From contig JAITTX010000342.1 in assembly GCA_031286755.1 (NCBI GenBank), positions 1 to 56,150 on the forward strand: a stretch of 56,150 nt of DNA. Reading direction: 5' to 3'. Under the pieces are notes generated by a model, which saw nothing but the letters and a program-made list of their open reading frames with translations, was not told the DNA's origin and searched no databases. Of this stretch, positions 26,103-33,825 are shown piece after piece. The DNA comes from Paraburkholderia sp. Its GTDB lineage: Bacteria > Pseudomonadota > Gammaproteobacteria > Burkholderiales > Burkholderiaceae. The stretch's first letter is position 1. Each line of letters starts with the position of its first letter. Position numbers and translations under genes: made by a program.

Positions 26103-26761
26103 GCGCGGTGCTTCCCACGGACCACGCCGCCGAGAATCGCGCGCGCGAGGAGATCGCGCGCATCGGCGCGGATCTTTATACGCGCCGCTACACGGTCGGG
26201 TCGGCGGGCAACATCAGCGCGCGGCTCGCGGACGGCTGGCTCATCACGCCAACCGACGCGTGCCTCGGCCACCTCGATCCGGCCGCCATCGCCAAAGTCG
26301 ACGGCAGCGGGCAGTGGGTCAGCGGCGACAAGCCGTCGAAGACGCTCGCGCTGCATCGCAACGTCTACGAAGTGAATGCGGCGGTGAACGGCGTGGTGCA
26401 TACGCACTCGACGCATCTCGTCGCGCTCACGCTGGCGGGCGTGTGGCAAGCCGATGATGTCTTGCCGCCCATCACGCCGTATTACGTGATGAAGGTCGGC
26501 CACGTGCCGCTCGTGCCGTATTGCCGGCCTGGCGACCCCGCGGTGGCCGCGCGCATTCGCGCGCTGGCGAACGACGTGCGCGCTGTGCTGCTCGAACGGC
26601 TGGGCCCGGTGGTGTGGGGCGCCAGCGTTTCGCAGGCGGCGTGGGCGCTCGAGGAACTCGAAGAAACCGCGCGCCTGTGGCTCATGACCACGCCGCGCCC
26701 CGCGCCGCTCAGCGAAGCGCGGATCGACGAACTGCGCACGACTTTCAATGCGAAGTGGTGA
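26099..26761 (+). CDS. otnC: 3-oxo-tetronate 4-phosphate decarboxylase OtnC
   Basis: Predicted 220-aa class II aldolase-fold enzyme that decarboxylates 3-oxo-tetronate 4-phosphate to dihydroxyacetone phosphate. Signature elements: YTVGSAGNISARLADGWLIT, TPTDACLGHLDPAAIAKVD, and metal ligands in VVHTHSTHLVAL, with a further His in MKVGHVPLVPY. Length agrees with the family (~210-220 aa). The start codon overlaps the otnK stop and has GGAG 8 nt upstream. The product feeds glycolysis directly. Confidence 0.95.
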   Translation: MSAVLPTDHAAENRAREEIARIGADLYTRRYTVGSAGNISARLADGWLITPTDACLGHLDPAAIAKVDGSGQWVSGDKPSKTLALHRNVYEVNAAVNGVVHTHSTHLVALTLAGVWQADDVLPPITPYYVMKVGHVPLVPYCRPGDPAVAARIRALANDVRAVLLERLGPVVWGASVSQAAWALEELEETARLWLMTTPRPAPLSEARIDELRTTFNAKW

Positions 26762-26796
26762 GCGTGCTGCGCTCGCCTTTATTCAGGAAACCTGAC

Positions 26797-27588
26797 ATGT
26801 TGCGTTTTTCAGCTAACCTCTCGACGCTGTTCCAGGAGTTGCCGCTCGCGGAGCGTTTCGAAGCGGCGGCGCGCGCCGGCTTCGACTCCGTCGAACTGTG
26901 GTTCCCCTATGAAATTCCGGCGGCGCGGATGCGCGAACTGCTCGCGGCGCACGGGCTGAGCTGCGTCGGCATCAATTCGCCGGCGGGCGATGTGCAGCGC
27001 GGCGACTGGGGGCTGGCCGCCGACCCGGCGCGCCGCGCGGCGTTCGACGCGAGCGTCGAGCAGGCCTTCGACTACGCGCAGGCGATTGGCTGCCCGAGCG
27101 TCCACGTCATGGCCGGGCAGATCGAAGCCAGTGCGCCGCGCCAACCCGCATGGGATCACTACGTGGCATGCATCGGCGCGGCGGCGGACCGCGCGGCCGC
27201 ACGCGGCCTGGTCGTGATGGTGGAGCCGCTCAACGCGCTCGACCGCCCGCGCTACCTGCTCAACACGCAGGCGCAGGCGCTCGAACTGCTGGGCGCGCTG
27301 AACCGCCCGAACCTCAAGATCATGCTCGACCTCTATCACGTGCAGCGCGGCGAGGGCAATCTGATCGAGCAGATGCGCGCATCGCTGCCGCATGCGGGGC
27401 ACGTGCAGATCGCCGACAATCCCGGCCGCCACGAGCCGGGCACCGGTGAAATCCGCTTCGAGAGCGTGTTCGCCGAGATCGAGCGCAGCGGCTACGCGGG
27501 CTTGATCGGCTGCGAATACCTGCCTTCCGGCGCCAGCGCGGAGAGCTTTGGCTGGCTCGAATCGTTCAGGGCGGCGCTGCCGGCCTGA
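26797..27588 (+). CDS. otnI: 2-oxo-tetronate isomerase OtnI
   Basis: Predicted 263-aa TIM barrel of the hydroxypyruvate isomerase/xylose isomerase-like group. OtnI converts 2-oxo-tetronate to 3-oxo-tetronate. Diagnostic parts: MLRFSANLSTLFQELPLAER at the start, FDSVELWFPYE, the metal-binding Glu in VVMVEPLNALDRP, LKIMLDLYHVQRGEGN, HVQIADNPGRHEPGTGE and GCEYLPSG. AGGA precedes ATG 26797 at 8 nt. It is the last gene of the operon. DenD, OtnI, OtnK and OtnC together convert D-erythronate to dihydroxyacetone phosphate. Confidence 0.94.
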   Translation: MLRFSANLSTLFQELPLAERFEAAARAGFDSVELWFPYEIPAARMRELLAAHGLSCVGINSPAGDVQRGDWGLAADPARRAAFDASVEQAFDYAQAIGCPSVHVMAGQIEASAPRQPAWDHYVACIGAAADRAAARGLVVMVEPLNALDRPRYLLNTQAQALELLGALNRPNLKIMLDLYHVQRGEGNLIEQMRASLPHAGHVQIADNPGRHEPGTGEIRFESVFAEIERSGYAGLIGCEYLPSGASAESFGWLESFRAALPA

Positions 27589-27648
27589 GGTTTTCAGCCA
27601 GGGATCTCGCGTCGCGCCCGATATCGCAGGCGTTCGCGAAGAAGCGCC

Positions 27649-28464
27649 TCAGCGCTCCGCAACCGGGCCCAGCCGCGCGGCAATCGTGCGGCACGCCGCG
27701 AGCAGCGGCTCGATATAGCTGCGCTGCGCGTCGTCCTGGCGGCGAAACATCGGCATGCTGATGCTCACGCAGCCCACCGCGCGCCCGTCGGCGCCCATGA
27801 TCGCCGCGCCGTAGCACCAGATCGATTGCTCGTTTTCTTCGCGGTCTTCCGCGTAACCGCGTTGCGCCGTGAGCGCGATCTCCTCGCGTATCGCGTCGAG
27901 ATCGGTCATGGTGTGCTCGGTGAAGCGCACGCGCGGCGCCTGCTGGAGCAGCGGCTCGCGCTCGGCCGGCGTGAGCGTGGCGAGCCACGCCTTGCCCACC
28001 GAGCTCGAGGTGAGCGTCACGCGCGTGCCGATGCGCGATGCCATGCGCACGGCATGCGGGCTTTCGAGTTTTTCGATGTAGACCATCGCGTTGTCGCTCG
28101 GCACCGCGAGGTGCACCGTTTCGCAGGTGGTGTTGCGCAGTTCCATGAGCGCGTCGACGGCGGCGATGCGCAGGTCGGAGCGCTCCCAGCTACGGCTCGC
28201 GAGGCTCACGAGCCGCGTGCCGAGCGCGAACGTGTTGCCGCCGCCCACCGCCGTCACGAGGCCTTCGGCCTGCAGTGCGGCCACGATGCGATGCACGGTC
28301 GGGCGCGGATAGCCGCTCGCCGCCACGAGCTTCGCGATATTCGGCGGCGTGGCGGCGTCGGCAATGAGCTGCAGCACGGCGATGAACTTCGAAAAGGCGG
28401 CGGTGCCGGCGACGGCCTTGGCGTCGCCGGATGGGGAAGGAGCGGAGGATTCTGTGGTCGACAT
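27649..28464 (-). CDS. IclR-family transcriptional regulator
   Basis: Predicted 271-aa regulator. The N-terminal winged helix (residues ~22-85) includes NIAKLVAASGYPRPTVHRIV and ALQAEGLVTAVGGGNTFALG. The C-terminal IclR effector domain includes ETVHLAVPSDNAMVYIEKLES, SSVGKAWLATLTPAER and GYAEDREENEQSIWCYGAAI. It is the last gene of a minus-strand group (cupin dioxygenase, SDR, MFS, SDR) and probably controls it through the paired TGGAC/GTCCA palindromes at the operon front. The effector is unknown. It converges on otnI. Confidence 0.93.
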   Translation of the reverse strand: MSTTESSAPSPSGDAKAVAGTAAFSKFIAVLQLIADAATPPNIAKLVAASGYPRPTVHRIVAALQAEGLVTAVGGGNTFALGTRLVSLASRSWERSDLRIAAVDALMELRNTTCETVHLAVPSDNAMVYIEKLESPHAVRMASRIGTRVTLTSSSVGKAWLATLTPAEREPLLQQAPRVRFTEHTMTDLDAIREEIALTAQRGYAEDREENEQSIWCYGAAIMGADGRAVGCVSISMPMFRRQDDAQRSYIEPLLAACRTIAARLGPVAER

Positions 28465-28583
28465 GGGAAAGCTTGCGGGCGCCAGGTGGCGTCATTATGC
28501 CCGCAATTCCAGGCCCCGGACATCGGCGCGGAGGGTGCGCGCCAATGGCCCGGCCCGATGTTTATGAGCGGTTCATCGGCGCA

Positions 28584-29339
28584 TCACGCGCACAGGTAGC
28601 CGCCATCTACTGGCACGATCGCGCCCGTCATGAACGAAGCGGCGGGCGTGCAAAGAAACGCGGCCACGTTCGCCACTTCCTCGGGCTGGCCCCAGCGCTT
28701 CATGGGCGTGCGCTCGAGGATGCCTTGCGCGCGGCCTTCGTCGTCCTGCAGCGCCTGCGTGAGCGGCGTCGCGATCCAGCCGGGGGCGAGCGCGTTCACG
28801 CGGATATTGTCGCTCGCATAAGCAATCGCGAGCGAGCGCGTGAGCTGCGCCACGCCGCCCTTGCTCGCGCTGTAGGCGGGCACGAGGCCGCCGCCGAAAA
28901 AGCTCAGCATCGAAGCCGTATTGACGATGCAGCCCGACGATGCCTTCAGCAACGCGCGCGCGCTCGCGCACACGCGCATCGTGCCGTTCAGGTTGATGTC
29001 GAGCACGCGCTCGAACACCTCGATCTGGTGTTCCTCGCCGCGGCTGATGACGCCCGCGCAATTCACCACGATATCGAGTCGCTCGAAGCCGCCGATCACG
29101 CGCTCGACGTCTTCGGTCGAGCGCACGTCGAGCGTCGCGCGTTGCACGCCGGGATCGAGCGCGTCGGGCGCGTTGTGTGTGCCGTGTGTGCCTGGTGCGA
29201 CCGAAGGCGGCGGCAGGCCCGCCGCCACGGTTCGCGCGCCGAGCTGCGCGAGCCGGTTGGCGATGGCCGTGCCGATGCCGGAGAGGCCGCCCGTCACGAG
29301 GGCGACTTTGCCCTCCAGAAGATTGTCCTTGAATGTCAT
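28584..29339 (-). CDS. Short-chain dehydrogenase/reductase (SDR), first of two
   Basis: Predicted 251-aa NAD(P)-dependent oxidoreductase. The cofactor loop is [12 protein letters not shown], the structural motif NCAG is present in [11 protein letters not shown], the catalytic Ser is in [10 protein letters not shown], and the YxxxK is in [12 protein letters not shown]. The C-terminus [13 protein letters not shown] is typical. An insert of ~15 residues after the first Rossmann unit ([20 protein letters not shown]) is longer than usual and proline/threonine-rich. It is part of the IclR/MFS/cupin group and probably oxidises a sugar-acid or hydroxy-ketone intermediate. Confidence 0.9.
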   Translation of the reverse strand: MTFKDNLLEGKVALVTGGLSGIGTAIANRLAQLGARTVAAGLPPPSVAPGTHGTHNAPDALDPGVQRATLDVRSTEDVERVIGGFERLDIVVNCAGVISRGEEHQIEVFERVLDINLNGTMRVCASARALLKASSGCIVNTASMLSFFGGGLVPAYSASKGGVAQLTRSLAIAYASDNIRVNALAPGWIATPLTQALQDDEGRAQGILERTPMKRWGQPEEVANVAAFLCTPAASFMTGAIVPVDGGYLCA

Positions 29340-29366
29340 GGTGCGCAGTGCGAATGAATGCCTGAA

Positions 29367-30668
29367 TCAGGTGGGTTGAGTGGCCGTCGTCTGGCGCTCG
29401 CCTTGCGGCGCGACTTCCTTGACGACGAAGAGATAGACGAACGCCGCGGCGAACGCGACCGCCGCGCTGATGAGCAGGGCGTTGACGAACGAATGGGTCT
29501 GGTCGACCACGATGCCCGTGATGACCGGCGCGAACGAGCCGCCGAGATAGCCGCCGAAGTTCTGCATGCTGCCGAGCGAGGCCACGAGATGGCGCGGCGC
29601 GGCCACGCTCACGAGCGCCCAGGCGGCGCCGCTCGACATGTTCACGAAGAACATGGCGACCGAGACATAGGTGATGGCGAGCGCGGTGCTGGGCGTGTAG
29701 GCGGCGGGCACGGTGAACGCGGCCGCGCCGATCAGGCCCACGCACAGCGGCCACTTGCGGCTGCGAATGGGCGCCATGCCGCGCTTGAGCAGGTAGTCGG
29801 AGATGAAGCCGCTGCTGGCCATGCCGATGGTGCCGAACACATAGGGAATGGCAACCAGCCAGCCCGTGTGCGCGATGCTGATGTGGCGTTCCTTTTCCAG
29901 GTAGCCGGGCAGCCAGGTGAGGTAGAGCCACACCATGTAGATCACGCCCATGAAGCCGAAGATCATGCCCCACGTGTTGCGCTGCTTGAGCAGCGTGCCC
30001 CACTCGGCGAAGCTCAGCGCGCTCTTTTGCGGCGCTTCGGTGGCGCCGTCTTCGAGCCAGGCCGTTTCCTCGCTGGTGAGCGCGATCTGGTCGCGGTTGC
30101 GGTAGACCATATACCAGCCAACGGCAACCAGCACGCCGAGCAGGCCCATGATGATGAACATCGGGCGCCAGCCGAACGTGAGCATCAGCACCGTGAGCAG
30201 CGGCGGGGCGATCATCGGCGCGATCGTCGAGGAGGAGACGAAGGTGCCGGTGGGCCCGCCGCGCTCGCGCACGGCGAACCACTCGTGGATAACCTTGGCC
30301 CCCGCGGGGAACAGCGGCGCTTCGGCAATGCCCAGCACCACGCGCGCCGCGAGAAAGTGATTGAGCGTCTGGATGAAGCCGCCCGTCACCTGCGCGAGCG
30401 ACCAGACGAGCATGCCGAGCCCCAGCATCACGCGCGAGCCGAAGCGGTCGAGCATCGCGCCCACCGGCAATTGCGCGAACGCGTAGGCGAGCGAGAACGC
30501 CGAGAGCAGCAGCCCCATTTCCGAGGCGCTCAGATGCAACTCCTCGGCCACCGAATGGTTGGCGATGGACAGCGTGCTGCGGTCGAGATAGTTGACGATG
30601 CCGGCAATCGTCAGAAAGGCGACGGCGATGGTCTGGGTGCGTTTAAGCCGTGGCGATTTTTTCAGCAT
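29367..30668 (-). CDS. MFS transporter, ACS family (hexuronate-type)
   Basis: Predicted 433-aa importer with 12 membrane segments and the ACS motifs NYLDRSTLSIANHSVAEELH, LGIAEAPLFPAGAKVIHEWF, and a conserved WLYLTWLPGYLEKERHI. ATG 30668 was chosen because GGAG lies 7 nt upstream and the protein then begins with a basic leader (MLKKSPRLKRTQTIA). It lies between the two SDR genes, 27 bp from one and 77 bp from the other, so it is in the same transcript. Substrate probably an organic or sugar acid. Confidence 0.92.
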   Translation of the reverse strand: MLKKSPRLKRTQTIAVAFLTIAGIVNYLDRSTLSIANHSVAEELHLSASEMGLLLSAFSLAYAFAQLPVGAMLDRFGSRVMLGLGMLVWSLAQVTGGFIQTLNHFLAARVVLGIAEAPLFPAGAKVIHEWFAVRERGGPTGTFVSSSTIAPMIAPPLLTVLMLTFGWRPMFIIMGLLGVLVAVGWYMVYRNRDQIALTSEETAWLEDGATEAPQKSALSFAEWGTLLKQRNTWGMIFGFMGVIYMVWLYLTWLPGYLEKERHISIAHTGWLVAIPYVFGTIGMASSGFISDYLLKRGMAPIRSRKWPLCVGLIGAAAFTVPAAYTPSTALAITYVSVAMFFVNMSSGAAWALVSVAAPRHLVASLGSMQNFGGYLGGSFAPVITGIVVDQTHSFVNALLISAAVAFAAAFVYLFVVKEVAPQGERQTTATQPT

Positions 30669-30745
30669 GGCTCGTCTCCGTGTACTGTTGTAGTAGTGTG
30701 TTTGCGCCGGGGGCGACCCGATGAGTCCCCACGTATCCCGGTGAA

Positions 30746-31483
30746 TCAGTAGGTCGCGCGTCCGCCTGAAAGATCGAAAGTCGCGCCGGTGCTGAACGTG
30801 CAGGAATCCGAACAAAGCCAGAGCGCCAGCGCCGCAACCTCGTCGACGGTGCCGAGGCGGCCCAGCGGGCTTTTGTCGATCATCGTCTGCACGTGCGCGG
30901 GCGACATCTGCGCGAGCAGCGGGGTTTCCACGGCAGCGGGCGCGATGGCGTTGACGAGAATGCCCGTTTGCGCGAGTTCCTTGCCGAGCGACTTGGTCAG
31001 CGCGATCACGCCGGCCTTCGCGGCGCTGTAGGCGGAGGCGTTCGGCGTGCCTTCCTTGCCCGCGAGCGAGGCCACGTTGACGATGCGCCCCGCTTGCGCG
31101 CCGCGCATGACCGGCACGATGTGGCGGCAAACGTGGTAGACGCCGACCAGATTGACATCGACAATGCGCTGCCATTCGGCCGGATCGTAGGCGTCGAGCG
31201 GCAAGGTCGAGCCGGCGAAGCCCGCGTTGTTCACGAGGTAGTCGATGCGCCCGAAGCGCGCAAGCGTGGCGGCCAGCGCGGCTTCGATGGTCTCGGGGCG
31301 GGTGACGTCCACGGTGGCATGCCAGGGGGCGTCGGTGCCGTCCTGCTCGCCGGGCACGCGGTCCCAGTTGACCGCGCGTGCGCCGCCACGCGCGAACGCC
31401 TGGGCAATCGCGCGGCCAATGCCGCCCGCGGCGCCCGTCACCACGGCCACGCGCCCAGTGAAGTCGTATTGGGCGCCGCTCAT
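30746..31483 (-). CDS. Short-chain dehydrogenase/reductase (SDR), second of two
   Basis: Predicted 245-aa classical SDR. Motifs: TGAAGGIGRAIA (cofactor), VNNAGFAGS, VNVASLAGKEG (Ser), AYSAAKAGVIALTKSLG (YxxxK) and a C-terminal FDLSGGRATY. Its ATG 31483 overlaps the stop of the cupin dioxygenase gene by 4 nt, so the two are translationally coupled and likely act in sequence. The two SDRs of this operon differ along their length and probably act on different steps. Confidence 0.9.
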   Translation of the reverse strand: MSGAQYDFTGRVAVVTGAAGGIGRAIAQAFARGGARAVNWDRVPGEQDGTDAPWHATVDVTRPETIEAALAATLARFGRIDYLVNNAGFAGSTLPLDAYDPAEWQRIVDVNLVGVYHVCRHIVPVMRGAQAGRIVNVASLAGKEGTPNASAYSAAKAGVIALTKSLGKELAQTGILVNAIAPAAVETPLLAQMSPAHVQTMIDKSPLGRLGTVDEVAALALWLCSDSCTFSTGATFDLSGGRATY

Positions 31484-32001
31484 CGGATGAACTGGTCCAC
31501 GTAGTCTTCGCCGAGGCCGACCGCCGCGTAGTGCTTGCGGCACATGTCGATCTTCGTGAACACGTCCTCGTAGCCCGTGTAGTTGCCCCACGGGTCGCAG
31601 TAGAACATCACGCCGTTCACCTGGAAGAAGGTGATCATTTCCTCCACGTCTTCCGGCACGTAAAGCGTGTGCGTTTCGCCGGGCGGCTCGAACACGTAGC
31701 TGCCCTCGGTGGCTTCCCAGTCGTGCTCCAGATAGCGCCAGCGGCCCTTCAGGACCATGCCGTGCACGGCCTGCGGATGACGATGCCTGCTCAGGACACC
31801 TGATTTACGAACACGCAATAAATTCATCCAGTAGCCTTGCGCTGTATTCAGGCACAGCGGGCGGAACCAGACGTTCTCGGCCTGGGGCACCCAGACGCGC
31901 TCGTCGGTGGGAATGGCATGGGGGACGACGATTTCCTGCTGGGCTTCCTTGGGGAACGGAAGCTGATACGGCGTCATGGGGGAGTAGGGCTTATCCGACA
32001 T
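31480..32001 (-). CDS. 2,4'-dihydroxyacetophenone dioxygenase family cupin
   Basis: Predicted 173-aa single-domain cupin of the family of 2,4'-dihydroxyacetophenone dioxygenase, an iron enzyme that cleaves a carbon-carbon bond next to a carbonyl. Family blocks: DERVWVPQAENVWFRPLCLN, LLRVRKSGVLSRHRHPQAVH (metal His pair), RYLEHDWEATEGSYVFEPPG, ETHTLYVPEDVEEMITFF, and GLGEDYVDQFIR at the end. ATG 32001 has AGAGGA 6 nt upstream; the ATG at 32055 would include operator DNA. It heads the operon. Other cupins of this family have unrelated substrates, so the exact reaction is open. Confidence 0.85.
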   Translation of the reverse strand: MSDKPYSPMTPYQLPFPKEAQQEIVVPHAIPTDERVWVPQAENVWFRPLCLNTAQGYWMNLLRVRKSGVLSRHRHPQAVHGMVLKGRWRYLEHDWEATEGSYVFEPPGETHTLYVPEDVEEMITFFQVNGVMFYCDPWGNYTGYEDVFTKIDMCRKHYAAVGLGEDYVDQFIR

Positions 32002-32330
32002 CTGCTGTCCTCTGATTGTCCATAATATGGACGTTAAGTCCACGATGTGACTCATTGTGCGGGATAGGTTTGATTCAGGTCAATGCCAGGGTTTGCCCCA
32101 GGCGGCCTGCGTTCATCGCATATAAATATGGATAACTAAGTAATTGGCGAGGCGTGGCGACCTCGAACGTCAGGGCAAACTTGTATCGCTCGCGCGCGGA
32201 TTCGGTCATGGCCATGAGGGTTGCGCCCGATGAAACGCGTACCTCGTGAAGTGCCGCCGCCTCGCGTGTGTGCCCGGCTTTCTCGCGTTAGAATCAGCTT
32301 TCGATTCTTCATCTCTTGCCGGAGGCAAAC
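32002..32330. other. Divergent intergenic region
   Basis: About 330 bp between the cupin dioxygenase operon and the class V aminotransferase gene. Apart from the double palindrome near 32018-32042 it holds an AT-rich patch at 32118-32144 (ATATAAATATGGATAAC) suited to a promoter. I see no coding frame. Confidence 0.5.
32018..32042. promoter_or_regulatory. Two overlapping palindromes, probable IclR-type operator
   Basis: GTCCATAATATGGAC (32018-32032) is a perfect palindrome. TGGACGTTAAGTCCA (32028-32042) is a second one with 5-bp arms, and the two share the central TGGAC. They lie 17-41 bp upstream of the first gene of the cupin/SDR/MFS operon. Confidence 0.65.
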
Positions 32331-33458
32331 GTGCCAGGCTTACTTCCCAATGTCGATCGCGAGGGGCTCCTCGAATACTCAGTGGTCTACACCGACCGCT
32401 CGATCAACCATATGTCGCAGCTCTTCCAGGGCGTCATGCGCGATATTTCCAGCACCCTGAAGAAGGTCTACGACGCGAAGTCGGTCGTGGTGGTCCCGGG
32501 TAGTGGAACGTTCGGCATGGAGGCGGTTGCCCGGCAGTTCGCGACGAACAAGAAGTGCCTGGTCATCCGCAATGGCTGGTTCAGTTTCCGCTGGTCGCAG
32601 ATTTTCGACATGGGCGGTATTCCGTCCGAATCGATCGTGCTGAAGGCGCGTCCGGTTGAACAGGGCAGGCAGGCCGCCTATGCGCCGGCACCCATCGACG
32701 AAGTGGTTGCCGCGATCAAGGAGCACAAACCGGATCTGGTCTTTGCGCCGCATGTCGAAACCGCATCCGGCATGATGCTGCCCGACGATTACTTGCGCGC
32801 GGTGGCCGACGCCGTGCATGCCGTTGGCGGCATGTTCGTGCTCGATTGCATTGCTTCCGGCACGATCTGGGTCGACATGGAGGCCAGCGGCGTCGACATT
32901 CTGATCAGCGCGCCACAAAAGGGCTGGAGCGCTTCGCCGTGCTGCGCGCTGGTCATGCTCAGCCCGCTCGCGCGCGAGCGAATCGACGCAACCACCAGCA
33001 CCAGCTTCGCCTGCGATCTGCGCAAATGGCTGCAGATCATGGAAGCCTACGAGGGCGGCGGGTTTGCTTACCACGCCACGATGCCCACGGACAGCCTCGC
33101 GACGCTGCGCGACGTGATCAAGGAAACCGAGGCATACGGCTTCGACAAGGTGCGGGCGGAGCAGCTCGAACTCGGCAAGCGCATTCGCGCGCTGCTGGCC
33201 AGCAAAGGATTCCGGAGCGTGGCCGCCGAAGGCTATCAGGCGCCGGGCGTGGTGGTCTGCTACACCGACGACGACGGCATCCGGTCGGGCAAGAAGTTCG
33301 CCGACGCCGGCTTGCAGATCGCGGCCGGCGTTCCCTTGCAATGCGATGAGCCTGCGGACTTCAAGACCTTCCGGCTTGGATTATTCGGGCTGGAAAAACT
33401 GCATGACATCGACGGTGCGGTCGACCGGTTCGCCAGGGCACTGGAGCGCATTCTTTAA
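32331..33458 (+). CDS. Class V aminotransferase (alanine/serine-glyoxylate type)
   Basis: Predicted 375-aa fold-type I PLP enzyme related to alanine-glyoxylate and serine-glyoxylate aminotransferases. Visible features: VVVVPGSGTFGMEAVARQFA (cofactor loop), LVFAPHVETASGMMLPDDYL, FVLDCIASGTIW with the PLP Asp, the Schiff-base Lys197 in SAPQKGWSASPCCA, and a C-terminal FRLGLFGLEKLHDID. GTG 32331 was selected because GGAGG lies 5 nt upstream; an in-frame TTG at 32316 lies before that site. It precedes the RpiR operon by ~370 bp and may or may not belong to the same pathway. Likely moves an amino group between an alpha-amino acid and glyoxylate or pyruvate. Confidence 0.88.
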   Translation: MPGLLPNVDREGLLEYSVVYTDRSINHMSQLFQGVMRDISSTLKKVYDAKSVVVVPGSGTFGMEAVARQFATNKKCLVIRNGWFSFRWSQIFDMGGIPSESIVLKARPVEQGRQAAYAPAPIDEVVAAIKEHKPDLVFAPHVETASGMMLPDDYLRAVADAVHAVGGMFVLDCIASGTIWVDMEASGVDILISAPQKGWSASPCCALVMLSPLARERIDATTSTSFACDLRKWLQIMEAYEGGGFAYHATMPTDSLATLRDVIKETEAYGFDKVRAEQLELGKRIRALLASKGFRSVAAEGYQAPGVVVCYTDDDGIRSGKKFADAGLQIAAGVPLQCDEPADFKTFRLGLFGLEKLHDIDGAVDRFARALERIL

Positions 33459-33765
33459 AAAATGAAGGGGGCTGCTGCATCATCGAGCGACGCCCCCGGC
33501 ACTACTGCGCCAGCGCCGCGAGCAACGGGTTCTTGACGATTGCCGTTGCCCGGGGCTGGCGACTGCCCCCCGCGGCACGGCCGAAATCCGCCTCACTCTC
33601 CCCATCCCCTTTGCCGCACGAGTTCGACAGAACGCGCGGCGGCCGGGCCGAACCGCATGCCTGGATACGCCATAGGCAGCGGCGCGGAATTGTTCCGACG
33701 AATCGATTCACCCGGACCTCGCTTCCGCCGCTTTCGGCAGGAGGATGGGGTTTTAAATTTTCTTG

Positions 33766-33794
33766 TTGACACCGGAGTTTCGTATACGTACTTT
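33766..33794 (+). promoter_or_regulatory. Predicted sigma-70 promoter of the RpiR operon
   Basis: A perfect TTGACA (33766-33771), 17-bp spacer, then TACTTT (33789-33794). The start of RNA would fall near 33801, inside the adjacent palindrome. This is why I place the rpiR start codon at 33826, not at the upstream ATG codons. Confidence 0.6.
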
Positions 33795-33816
33795 TATGAA
33801 ACCAAAGTTTCATAAA
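33793..33816. promoter_or_regulatory. Probable RpiR operator (10-bp inverted repeat)
   Basis: TTTATGAAAC and GTTTCATAAA are exact inverted repeats around CAAA. The site overlaps the -10 region and predicted transcript start, a position suited to autorepression. A further GTTTC half-site lies at 33778-33782. Confidence 0.65.
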
Positions 33817-33825
33817 GACGATGCC

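Larger units (their letters stand above)
33459..33825. other. Intergenic region with hairpin and possible gene remnant
   Basis: A GGGGGC/GCCCCC hairpin lies at about 33469-33499. On the minus strand it is followed by TTCATTTTTT, the right form for a terminator of a minus-strand gene, yet no intact gene is there. The minus frame ending at 33502 reads ...ATAIVKNPLLAALAQ with strong codon bias over its last ~15 codons and becomes featureless upstream. This may be the tail of a decayed gene. The right end contains the rpiR promoter. Confidence 0.4.
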
